Shown here: one piece after another, positions 27,000-38,462 of the stretch
Numbering within the stretch: position 1 is the stretch's first letter
How the letters are laid out: each line of letters opens with the position of its first letter
DNA from: Trochalopteron elliotii
Lineage: Eukaryota > Chordata > Aves > Passeriformes > Leiothrichidae
Reading direction: 5' to 3'
Assembly: GCA_024734555.1 (NCBI GenBank)
Contig: JANPWX010000172.1
Location: forward strand, 2,669,859-2,733,858
Length of the DNA: 64,000 bases
Notes under the pieces: model-generated
Database searches by the model: none
Seen by the model: the letters and a program-made list of their open reading frames with translations, nothing else
Told to the model about the DNA's origin: nothing
Position numbers and translations under genes: made by a program

Positions 27000-28080
27000 C
27001 ATTTGTGCTCCAAAACCAAGTGGCTAACACCAAGCTCTCTGGCTTTCTCTTTGTACTGCTGTCAGCCTATTCACATGTAAAACAGCAACCCGCTGCTTAA
27101 TCCCTAATCTGCATTGAAATCCAGAGTAGCCGTTTCAGGTTTGATGTTTATGGTTCCTCATTACCTTGGAAAGGCTGTGGGTGGTGCCTCCACAACTCCC
27201 TTCCTCTCCGAGGACCACCCTAAAGGATTAGTTCATTAATGACCAGAGAGGTTTTATAAAGGCCAGTGTTTCCCCACAACCTGAAGAAAAACCTGTCCTC
27301 TTTTGCCATCAGTTATCTGTCTGACTCAAAGAAATCACGGGCATTTTAACTTTTCCTGCTGAGCACCAATATAGGCTAGGTTGAAGGACAAAAGGATGTC
27401 ACAGTAGTAAATCCCATTAAATAATATATGGATTCAGATAATTGAATATGCTGTGGAAGTGACAATAGCCTGAGGCTAATATGTATACAAAGCCCTCCAT
27501 CTCTGTTTATTCCACACTTCCTCTCTGTGATTAGACCTTCAAGGCCAAAAAATGTCAGATTTCAGTGACATTTAAAAACATGCATTGATAATAGAAGAGC
27601 ATCACTGTTGTGCTGTAATCTCACAAACGCCTGATCATTACAGGCACAGGAAATTCGTGGTTAAATTGTGCTTCAAAGCAATACAAACACATAAAGGTGC
27701 GGAAACGCAGGTCTAAGTAATAGCAGCTCTGCCCTTTCCTACTGGTAACATGATGGAAAAAAAGAAAGTTAGGAGGAAGACAGATTTGTGTTTTCAGTGC
27801 CTGATAGATTAAACTGATTTGCAGTGACAATTTTTTCAGACGCCTCTCTTCTTATAAGGAGAAGAATGACGGGTTTTGGTATTTAACAGCCACATTCACA
27901 AGAATGTTATGAAATATTAACCTGATGCTATTGTCCCTTCTGGAATCATAACAATTAGCTGATGTAATAATTGACAACAACAAGTTTCCTCCAAATGTAA
28001 CCTGTTCTGATGATTTATATTAATTTGAATTTTATTAGAAGTTTAAGATTTAAGGTTTCTTCATTATTTTGTTATTATCA
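27000..28080. promoter_or_regulatory. Possible conserved noncoding / enhancer-like block
   Basis: The stretch is free of repeats and low-complexity sequence and is rich in short motifs typical of developmental enhancers: TAAT cores (for example TTAGTTCATTAATGACC near 27230 and AACAATTAGCTGATGTAATAATTGACAACAA near 27950, given here in pieces under 20 bases apart), GATAA and CAAAG-type SOX-like sites. Such motifs are common by chance in AT-rich DNA, so this is a hunch, not a demonstrated element. No coding potential was seen. Confidence 0.18.
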
Positions 28081-28739
28081 TCTTTGAGACTAAAAAAACC
28101 CCTACAACTATTCAAGCATTTTCTGATCTATTTCACTGTTAATTAGCAACTGGTTAAAAGATCTGTTGAAAATGACAACAAAAGCATCCCCTTGCTAGTC
28201 TGATGGTACTACAAATGGAGGGAGGTCAACATGTGAGCTTCACTCTAAACAGAAGGGGATAGATCCTTTTTTGGAGTATATAGCAGCATCCTGCCTTACT
28301 GAAGGCAGTAGCTACTCCAGACTGATTGTTCTTTGCCTGTGGTGATATTTTTCCTCATTTTCTTAGGCCTTGTTGTATACCAGGGAAATACCACTTCCTT
28401 TCAGGGCAAAGGGTTTTTTTAAATTCACTTTTTGTGTCAGGAAACTCAAAGCAGAGGGAGTATCATGGTGTATCAAGTATCACACAAGTATCATGTCGGT
28501 ATTTTTGGTGAGGCCTCTACTGTATTGGCAGCCTGTAGTCATTATTTTTCTGATATCTCCAGAAGAATAAATATTATTGAAATGCAAATGGTAGAAGGAG
28601 AAAGATATTTGAGCTCACTTGCAAGGAAACAAAATAGACCTGTCTTCCTACTGCCTTCTCTCAGCAGCACAGAAGGGCACAGCTCTCATGAACTCTATAC
28701 TTCCTTGTGCCCAGTGGAAACAAGGAAAGAGAGGAAAGG

Positions 28740-28955
28740 AGTGTGAGGTTCTGGCTAACATTAAAAAACACCTTTCCATTGTGAGGGTGACTGAGCACTG
28801 GCATAGTTTGTCCAGGCAGGCTGTGGCATCCCCTGTGCTTGGACATATTAGAGAGCTCTCTGGACATGGTTCTGGACAAAGTGGCTGTGGGTGGCCCTGT
28901 CTGAGCAGGGAGCTGGACTGGAAGACCTCCCAAGGTGCCTTCGAACCCTCAGTCA
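28740..28955 (+). mobile_element. CR1 LINE fragment, end of ORF2 and 3' untranslated region
   Basis: The stretch GTGAGGGTGACTGAGCACTGG, the CAGGCTGTGGCATCCCC block, GTGGCCCTGTCTGAGCAGGG and GGACTGGAAGACCTCCCAAG (pieces, in order) follow the CR1 3' region. In translation, the ending of ORF2 (EHWHSLSRQAV) is visible. The expected terminal ATTCTGTG repeats are replaced by TCATCATGTGAG, so the very 3' end has mutated or been lost. It is 5'-truncated, in plus orientation and old by divergence. Confidence 0.85.
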
Positions 28956-31670
28956 TCATGTGAGAAGATTTTGCCACAGGTGTACTTATTTTATGTTGGT
29001 CAAAGTCAAGATTTCAATCCTGCCTTATGATATCACCTTTATTTTGAGGATAAACAATAATTTTCATCAGAAAGTTATGTTATTTTCTACACTAGATGCT
29101 TAGGGTTTTTTTTTTTGTTTAAATGATCAATATCAAAATTAAAGAACAAATATGAAGTTATGGCATATCTCTCGTATACAGAGAGAGTAGATACATGGGA
29201 CCTTAAAAATTTTACACAAGCAACGTTTTTGTCTTCCATCTTTGAGGGCTATTGGGTTAATGCTCATGAAATGGAATGGAATCATGCATATCATTCACAC
29301 CAGGGTAGATGTTGGCAGCAAGATCCACTCCAATAAATCATCTGAATGACTTTTATATCTCTGATGGTTCAAAAAGAGTCACTGTAGTGTTGCAAACTGT
29401 GAACTCACAGAAAACCAGATTCTGGACCTTAGGTCAGCTTTTCTGGGTAAATAAATTAAGAAAAGTCTAAGTAAAAATTAAAATCATTTATGTGGGACTA
29501 GAACATGAAAAAGTCTGGACTACATGTACACCAAGGGACTTGATTTCAGCTGATTTTAGCTTGTTCCATCATTTCTTTCAGGTATTTTACTTACTGCACT
29601 CTAATTGATGTAGGCAAATGCTGAAAGAACAGTTCACACAGCTCAAAAATGGTCTTGTTCTTTCTTCATAAGCCAGAGGACGAACCAAATAATTGTAGAG
29701 AATTAATCCTGTGGAACTCTATTCTATTAGGTTTCAACATTAGGAAATAGCTGAGAAAAATTCCCATACTGACATGTGAATAGTGAAAGAACATCAATTT
29801 TATTAATTCAACATAATTACATTATTCACCCTTTATCTATGCAGCAAGTCAAAATCACTGTTATGCTCCACAAAGACAAGGGTCATAATAAAAACCAAAT
29901 ATTAGAGGTGTTGTTTGACAAGATGCAGCTTATGACAGAAAATGGTTTCCTTTCCTTGAAAAGAATGGCATTGTGACCATGTTCACTGATGATTAATTGT
30001 AACCACTGTGTTTTGTTTCACTTAATTCCCTCTAGATAGGTTCATTGGATTTCTGCTCTCTGAGTTTCTGTGTGAATGTGTTTTTTACTGGACCTCTCAC
30101 TCAAATATGAGTGTTGAAAATTTTGTATGGATCTGTTTGGAAATGGTAGCTAGCTTTGTTGAAATGCAGAACATCACCCAGCTGGCATGGTGAAAGCAAA
30201 TGACACTCAAGCTTCAGAGCCTTTGAGAGTATGCTTGAAAACCATTTCCTTTACATTTTTTAATGCTTCACAGCATTGCCTCTAATCATAACTAACGCTT
30301 ACTTTGTGCCTAATGGTGCAAATATCATGTATGATGGCATTTTATCTGAGGTAGCATAAAAACAGCACAAGAAATCATTAGAGAAAATGCTAAGCAAATG
30401 TGAAAAATCAGCAAAGTCTAAAACAAAATGTTCTCTCTTGATTTCATACATTCCTGGCATAATAATACTGTAACATATCATTATCATTAGTTGTGCTGCT
30501 TGAATTAAGGCTATATAAACCAGTTGGGTATACCCTTGTGGTATAAGGCGTTCTTGGCAGTCTGATTTCACCACAGCTGTTTTAGCTGCACTTTTATAAG
30601 AAGCCCTGGAATGAAAGACAATATATCTAACCGCCAGTTTGACCCTTTCTTCATTTTGGGTATGGGTTTGCTACATAAAAACATGGAGAGAAAACTTGCA
30701 TTTCCACGGCTCTCTGAAGAGAGGCCAGAAACAGTAAGAAATACACAAGTAGCAAGAGATGATCCAGAGGCTGACTGTAAGGAGCTGAAATCAACTTTCA
30801 AACACTCTCCCCAGTAGCTGGGTGTTGCAGGCGACTCAGCAGTTCTAGTTGGGAAAGGAAATATTTTGTTGTGATGATTTTAATTTTTTTCCTCACTCCA
30901 AATAGTGCTGAACTCTCACTTAAGATCGATGTAGTTGCAGAGAGCAATGGGCAGGATTGTGGCTCTGTGCATCTATTTCAGCTTTTGAAAAGTATGACTG
31001 AAAGAATAATGTACAAGCTAAGTTGTATTTTTCCTTCTTCTCTTTCCCCTTTTCTCCCATCAAAGTAATTAGGAATTTTTGCTTGTGTTCACCATGCTAT
31101 TTCATTCCATTCAGCCATTCCATAAAGTAGGCACATATAGCCGGGATACTTTGAGTCCAGAGCTAAAATTCCTATTTTCTGACTATGATGCATATTCCAT
31201 CCACATATAAGCATTAAAAAAATCAATTTCACTTGTTTTATACAAATTTAATACAGTTACAAAGATGGAAAGGTGTATATTACTAGGACCCCCACCCCCA
31301 ACCAAATAATCCTAACACCCCTAGTGGTACCATGCTTTCAAAATTTCAGATGCTGCATTATAGGCGTTGTCAACCTGTCAGAAAGACTCTCTTCTGACGA
31401 TTGCCACTGATTTCCATTCAGACAAAAATGTTTATGACCCACTCAGGATATGAATACTTCTTATCACTCTCCCACACAGAGGAACTGGGCATGTGCATTA
31501 ATGCTCACTATAGACCACATGTACTTTGACATCACTCAAAGCAACCCTAAGTTTGGTGCAGGATCTCTGAGAGAACACTGCATTATTACGTTTCAAAAGA
31601 GTTTGCTCCCTTTCAGTGCATCTGCTCCACTTAGTGAACCTGCTGGCCTGAGCATGACGGGGTGGTGAGG
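28956..31670. other. gene-free stretch
   Basis: No gene or repeat family recognised. An 11-base T run lies near 29107. A 68-codon plus frame at 30611-30817 overlaps a 77-codon minus frame and is unfamiliar. Confidence 0.55.
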
Positions 31671-31674
31671 TGCT

Positions 31675-31785
31675 GATTGTGGCCTCTGCACACCAGACTG
31701 ACAGACAGCCCTGACGATCCGCCTGCTGAGCCCAGCAGCACCGGTGGAAACACGGACACGGCGCGGGGAAGCCTTCGGGAATGCA
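31675..31785. other. Small CpG-dense patch
   Basis: About eight CpG sites occur in some 80 bases (for example CACGGACACGGCGCGGGG near 31755), in otherwise CpG-poor DNA. A 120-codon minus-strand frame (31498-31860) runs across it but matches nothing familiar. Too small to be a CpG island by ordinary criteria. Confidence 0.5.
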
Positions 31786-31862
31786 TACTTCAAAGTCATT
31801 CATTCCTTGTCTGTGCACACTTCTAAGTTTTATATTTCTAAGTTTTAATTTCTCTTTCACAG

Positions 31863-31893
31863 CGCTGGACTTTGTGGAGGAGAGAGACTCGAA
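31863..31893 (+). other. Candidate 31-nt microexon
   Basis: A pyrimidine-rich tract, TTTAATTTCTCTTTCACAG, ends at 31862. It is preceded by two TTCTAAGTTTTA copies (31821-31832, 31837-31848) that could hold branch points. A GAA/GTAAGC donor follows at 31893/31894. The 31 bases between are purine-rich (GTGGAGGAGAGAGACTC). Both signals are good, and the CpG-dense patch lies just upstream. No neighbouring exon of any known gene was seen, so coding use cannot be argued. Confidence 0.22.
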
Positions 31894-34324
31894 GTAAGCC
31901 CAGTTGGAGTACCCTTGAAATGCAAGCTATGGTTTTAAATGGCAGCTGTAGTCTGTGTGAGGGAAGAGGATGCTCAGAAGAAGCAAGGCCCTACTGAAAA
32001 CCTCTGTATGGTTTGCAGAGAAATTTTATATCAAACAACAAAACCATTGTCTTTTTGTGGCAACAATATCCATTACAAAGTTTTCAGGGAGTGGTGAAGA
32101 ATGAGAAGACAGAGAGGAAACAGAACCTTCAAATAGATTTCCTTTCTGCGCACTTTCTGCTGAACTGAATTTTAATTTTATATAGAAAATACTAGCGTCA
32201 TATCTACATTCTGTTATATTCCCAGGCTTTCTCTCAAAAGAAAAACCAACAGCACAATGCAAATTTTTATGCACCTAAGTGATATGTGCTCAGAATAGTG
32301 ATTGGCCCCCTGTGGTATTGGGAAAAAAATGAAAATCTTTGCTAATTAGATGCCTTTATAATAAGGAAATTTAATGGTTACTGTTATGCAATCAAGAATG
32401 AGAATTTCTTCCATTACAAAGAGCTATTCTTCACTACTATGCCAGAGAAACTACTAATTTTGTTTTCAGATCAATCGTTTGTATGTTGAGTTAATAAATG
32501 TGAAATGTTAATGCAGTTTTAAGCAGCAATTTAGGCCTCTGGGTCCTAGTAACATCCCTTCTAATCAGCACACTCTGCAGTGATGTATAGGGTTATCTAT
32601 AGGGACACATGAATCATGCAATACAGAGAACTGCTGTTAGCTCTTGTAATGATTCCAAGACAGACAGGCCTCTCCAAAGAGGAACTGAACATACAAGCTT
32701 TTAAAAATCTTGTTTGTCTAACAAAATCTGTATAATTGTGAAACTTGTTTTTTCAAGAGGTATGATGCATATTTATTCTCTGTCTTGGGCCAGTTGAGCT
32801 AATAATGATTGCAATCAATAAGAAAGTCTTTCATGAGTACGGTTTTCTAATAGACACTTTAAGGGTCTCCAGCTATCAGATGAACCTACTTACATCTTGC
32901 GTGTAATTTACCATAGACATCTTGCAAAAATTATCTAGAGGGATTAACACTTATTTTCACTTGAAGCTTGTGAAAACTCTGCAAGATCAAGGTAAAGAGA
33001 AAATATTTTATCTCTCCATTAGAATGTTAACCAGCAGGTTCAACTTTCAAAAGTCCTTCTTCACAGCCTCTGAAACTACACAAGGAATGGTTGCATGCCA
33101 GCTTTCACATGCCACTCAACATGAAAACATGACTTTTCCTATGAAAGCCAGGCAGCAACACTGCATTAAAATTTCAGTGAACACATTTGAAAAATTGCCC
33201 TTAATTGTCTAGTGTGCTGTGCTTGCAATTAGATTCACTGCCAAGGTATATTTATGGGACACATGAAAGTCATTGTTATTCTCTTTTTGTTTCTCTCGCC
33301 TGATTTAGTTGTTGGGGTTCTCTAACGTTTTCCATATGCAAGGGATGGCAGGAGAAAGCTTTGGCATGAGGCTGTGTGTATGCCTGTAACTCTTCTTAAT
33401 AACTAGGCCCATTCTGGGAGCAAACCCTTTAGCCTTGTGCAGCCTGGGCTAGCAAGTTGTATTCCAGAATGTAACTCGTTGTGTCATAGGGCTGACAAAT
33501 TTCCTGAATATTCCATGATTCTGTAATGTTTTGGTTTTCCTTTGAAACTGTGAGTCCCAGCACCAAGAGGACCTGGCTTTCCTTTAAAAAAAATTACTTT
33601 CCAGATGTCTTCTTTGTGAAGGAAAACTTGAAATTGTAACTGAAAGGCAAACATGGAGCATGGAGCTTAAGACTCTAAGTTGTTTTTAAATACCCTGATT
33701 TCTTAAAAAATGTCCTTGTTTTTGGGATTATATACAGTAATAGTGCTGTAAGTTCTAGCAAGCACACTTTTATTATTAACTTGCTGTTGTTATTTTTATC
33801 AATAATGGCGTTTCTATTCCAATGTTTATTTTAAACTCATGCTTCAAAGCCAACCAAGTTGAAGTAGGCTCACAACAGATTTTGTTTAAACAGTTGGAAA
33901 CAGTGGTTTGTCTCAAATGTATTACAAAGATATTATCTAGGATTTCTCATGTAATACCTCTGTAATTTTTTTACTGAAAGATGAAAGCAAAAAATGTTGA
34001 TAAACTGAAAAAAAGATGTAGATGTTAAACCCCCATATGTTGCTGCTGAATGTTTACCCCCTTACTGTATGGAAAGAAAGACGAAAACATGTTACTTCCT
34101 CAACACAGAGAACCTGTCTGTGCAGACCTAGAGTAACGGTAAATTCATTTGGTCCATTTTCATTCAAGTGTGTTGGAGACTCAATGGGATGATGCATGCT
34201 TTACTCTGTAGACTCCTACACTGATTCTGTAGAGAACAGTATGTGATAGGTGAATGAGCATGGAAAGAGGTTTTATTGATGAGGGACTTTGAAGTTTAAA
34301 TATGAATGGGAAAGTACTACATCA

Positions 34325-34384
34325 TGATATAGACCAAATCAGATGAAAACATTGTGATATAGAACAAAGTAGATGAAAACATAG
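34325..34384 (+). repeat. Imperfect 30-bp tandem duplication
   Basis: Two copies of a unit beginning TGATATAGA and ending GATGAAAACAT lie head to tail, differing at a few positions. Confidence 0.85.
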
Positions 34385-35664
34385 CCCTTCTGAATATTTG
34401 CCATTCTTTTCCTAACCTGGTTGGCAGGTAAAACAGCTACAAAAGAGAATCTTCTATATTAAACACTGTGAATATAAAGCATGTCTATGTTCACATCAGT
34501 AAAGTATGTGCAGAGATAGACAGTTTCAGGTAAATTAAAACAAATTATCTTCTAAGTACAAAGCACTACTGCAAATTCAGTGACAGTTTTGTAAATTAGT
34601 ACAATTCTAGCGCTGCTACTAAATGGTATGTGATTTGCCTGTGGGTTATCTATTGCAGAGATTGTTGAGACCTTGCAATAGCTATAATGGAAGATTCAGT
34701 CAGTGGTGTAACTTTCCCATCTGATTGACTCTATGAGTAGTTGTGCAGAGTGCAGAGGTCAAATTCAAGACTTGATGGCAAACCAGAGGGAAATTACCTT
34801 TCAATTTAAGAGTCCAAGAGGAATCCAGCCATTGCAACCGTAATTTAGAATGGCAATATAATATATGTGCCAGTAGGTACATTAATATTATGCTAAAATA
34901 TAGACTAATGGCAAATGTTAGGAGACAGGAAAGAAATCAGTAATACAACTTCCAAATAGCAAAATGGTATTGCAAATTATCCATGGAGATCTGAGGCAAA
35001 TACTGCCTCTCAGCATGGCTGTCCATTCAAGAGAAGTCTTCACATTAAGAAATTATTCTTGGTTACTTACCTACTTAAAAATAACACTGATCTCCAGAAG
35101 AGCTATACAGGAAACTATTCTGTTATGCAGTGCCTCAGACTACATCAGTAGTTACTCTCGAGATACTCCTTCTCCTTACACCATTTAGACTTGTATTTTA
35201 AGGTCTTTTCCATACCTAACAGCAAACTGAAATGTGACTCCTGGATGAAACCTTGTTGCATAGCCTAAGTTTCCCCTTAATAGCCTTATAACATACCTGC
35301 TTGTCACTGTTGACATAGTGATCTAGACAATTTACATTTAGATAATTTATTTTATTTTGTGTGAGAAAAATATTTGAATGCAAGTAAGATGCTGGTTAAG
35401 TGGACTCCAACCCGAAGTATTTTTTTCTGCTTTTACATAAAGACCTAGGTACTGATAGAGCTAAGTATCAATTAAGCACTTATGTCTAATTAGATAGAAG
35501 AGTAATTGAAAAAAAGGGATTTATTATTTATGAATTATGTAATTTTAATTATACCTAGACAAGTCCTAATACTTCCTTTGAAAGCATGGGCACTTTATAC
35601 CTGTGGAAATGAGCCTTCAAAATGCCTTTCTATAGACCTGTATGTATAATCATTTAAAATGCAG

Positions 35665-35694
35665 CAGTTTTTCATGGCACAGTTTTTCATGGCA
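35665..35694 (+). repeat. Perfect 15-bp tandem duplication
   Basis: CAGTTTTTCATGGCA occurs at 35665-35679 and again directly after at 35680-35694. Confidence 0.92.
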
Positions 35695-36726
35695 GCAATT
35701 TGCATTAAATTTTGCAATATCTGGGTTCAGTTGAGAACTCTTTGGACCTTGTTTGCATCCCCTGTGAGAGCAAGACATTTGCAATTTGACGACTATAACA
35801 CTTAGCATTATGCTGGGTATAAATAAGCCTGCTCCATGATGAATACTCCTGAGTATCAGTTATAAGTCCTTTTGTAAAAAATATTCCATAGAAAGAACAT
35901 TTTAGAAAAAAGAGCATCAAGATGTCCTTGGACTTGCAGAGCAAAATTCACTTGTGTGATGATTGATAAAAGCTGTGAATAACTTTTCAGACTACTCTGA
36001 AATAATAGCAATCTTACTAACCGAACCTCAGAAAATTTCAGCTATTTTTTAGACTCAAAGGGATGAAGTCTGGGGCCTGGCTGCTAAGGGATTGTCACTT
36101 GAGGGGTCGTCCAAAAATCTGCTTAATGCTTTGTGAAGGAAGTGATTTTTTGAGCACCTTGGTCAGGACTTTGGCATGCCAATTCTCCATGCAGTGCTGC
36201 CAGATCTCTGGGTGACTCCTCCAGCTTTACTGGGCTGTATGTGGAACTTCTCAGATGCCTCTGCTTACAAATACACAGTCAAAGAGCAGAGAGGAAGGAG
36301 TTTCCACCAGACAAGAGTCAGGAACAATTGCAAGACATAACAGGGGGCTAAAGAAGGACAATATAGCTCATATTCCTCATATACTGTGCTTTGTTGAGGG
36401 AGGGCATTCTTTGTTTAGGAAAATAAGGCGTCATTCAACACCCCACTCCCCTGATGCAGTCACATCTGGGAATCTGTAGCTTCATGACCTGATCACCAGC
36501 TTAAAGACAGTGCTGAGGTTACATTTCTAGACATAATGTTTGAGGAAGAAAGGAAAAAGAAATTTGTTCTTTTTCTGCACCAGCTGGAAGGAAAAATAGA
36601 CCAGCCGTAATGACTTGTTTACTATAAAATGTGGTACTCCTTGCTGAGGCACACACTGGCAAAAATTTCTTCTGCCCTCTTTCCTTTGATATGTTTGTAG
36701 GAAAATATTTACAATGAAAATATTGC

Positions 36727-36746
36727 CTATTCAGTAAACTGAATAG
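36727..36746 (+). repeat. 20-bp near-palindrome
   Basis: CTATTCAGT and its reverse complement ACTGAATAG are separated by AA. Confidence 0.8.
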
Positions 36747-37142
36747 AATAAACAAGAATAAAGCTTCAGTAATTACTTTCCTATCAAGTATTTCTATAGA
36801 TTTATATTATAATTTAGCAGGTGGCTTGTTGACCTTCAGCCATTGGATAGTTCTATGTGTGGTAAAGTGGTTGTCCTTAAAATACACCATTTACCTGCTG
36901 AGAACAATATTATACTATTTATGAAACCTCATAATTTCAATAGCCAAACTCAGCAAGATTTTATTGTTCTCTCCACCTGTAATTGTGGAACAGCTGACTC
37001 ATCAGTCCATAATCACCCCTTACGATTGAACAGATTTGCCAAAACTATCAAAGTGACTTGTTTTCTCATCATTCCTGTAAGCATGCCACTCTCTTACAAT
37101 CCCCTCACTTTTCTGATCAGTGTAAGAGTCGCCTCAAAAGAT

Positions 37143-37156
37143 TATAATTAATTATA
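37143..37156 (+). repeat. 14-bp perfect palindrome with TAATTA core
   Basis: TATAATTAATTATA equals its own reverse complement and holds overlapping TAATTA sites, the core bound by many homeodomain proteins. It may be chance in AT-rich DNA. Confidence 0.7.
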
Positions 37157-38420
37157 GTTCAGATTAATAACATTCATGCAACAAACTCTCCACTGCCCTG
37201 CTGAAAGATATATGCTCTTAATAATATGAAGATAAAATGAAATTTGTTAATATCTTAAAAATTACACACACCATAGCAATTGGTTTACCTTTTGTCTCTG
37301 GTGTATTAAAGTAAATATTCCTTCAAGGATGGAGACAGTTTCCTCTGTTTTACCTCATTCACTACCATAGACTACTCCTTAATAAGCTTTCATCTACCTA
37401 ATAACTTTCCCCTTTAATTCTTTTGATAACAGACATAATTCACTGTGGTTTGCAGTATTTGTTAAGGAACCAAACATCTGTTAAGCCACAAATTTTCCTA
37501 TTTATTCCCTCCTATATTTTAGTCCAGGGGGAGGGGAGAAATTTTTGCTTTCATAATACCTGAAGCTCTGCATTAATACATGACTGTAGTCAAGGCATGC
37601 TTTAAGGTTTTTGTGAATTAGTTGCAAGGATCATGAAGAAATACCAGCACTTTGGTATGCAACTGGAATTTGAGCTTGGATTTGGTTTCCTTTCCTCCTG
37701 ATTAGGCATATGCTTTGGCAACAGCTGGGGTGGGGATAGTAGGCAGAAAGGCATGGCAGTCTGAGACTCCTTTCTCAGGTGTTTCCCAATACAGGGTGCT
37801 ATGACTCACATGGAATCAAACCATTGACCAGAACTGGAGTGAGGGAAGGTCTGGCAGGAGCCCCATTTTTTACAGCATGGAATATAGGTCACCTGTCAGA
37901 ATAATCTGTTACTAGCGAATTCCCTGCCCCCCAGCAAGATGAACTGTTAAATTAAAGAGTGTGGTCACATGTGCAGGGCAGTAAATTAATGCTCTTCAAA
38001 GGATAGATGATTGCAGAGTTCACTGTAAATACCTCAGACTACCCATTTTCTACTAATGGCAGTCAATCAATGTACTGCCAACGAACTGAAATGTTTCAGA
38101 TTCACCTAAGTCATAGGACTCAATCTGTAGACAACTGTACTGAGCTGCCTGGCTTGTGCTCTGCAAAACATCAGTCTGAGCAATGTGAAAGATGCCCCAT
38201 GGCCAGAGGCTCTGTGGCTCTGGGGGATTTGCGCAATAGAATTTTAATCTCTCGCTTACACTCGCAAGGGAAGAAAAATAGCATCACAGGGACCCACAAA
38301 ATCCTGCAGTAGAACTCAGCATGGACCACTCAGTAAATCCAGGATCCAGACTACAGGAAGAACTCTTGACTAGGTCAGAGTAGGTGGTCTCCTTCATGTT
38401 TTTCTTCTTTTTTTTTGCAG

Positions 38421-38462
38421 TAGAGCATGTAGCTGTTGTATAAAACCAGATGATCATGACAG
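38421..38462 (+). other. Candidate 42-nt splice-flanked segment
   Basis: A strong polypyrimidine tract (TTTTTCTTCTTTTTTTTTGCAG, ending 38420) is followed 42 bases later by ACAG/GTATTT. The segment begins TAG in one frame and shows no coding signal; if used, it would be a noncoding exon. Confidence 0.15.

Larger units (their letters stand above)
19031..28739. other. long gene-free stretch
   Basis: Nearly 10 kb with no recognised gene, RNA or interspersed repeat. Small items: a pyrimidine tract at 23128-23151, an AT-rich cluster with ATTAATTTCAT twice at 21361-21389, a purine-rich stretch at 25555-25720, and a donor-like CTGGAAG/GTGAGA at 25089. Frames up to 132 codons (24136-24534, +) are unfamiliar and overlap frames on the other strand. 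A possible conserved noncoding block is listed at 27000-28080. Confidence 0.55.

Noticed and set aside
28432..28963. Overlapping 104- and 114-codon frames as a small gene
   Set aside because: The right-hand part is CR1-derived and the left part has no recognisable signal.
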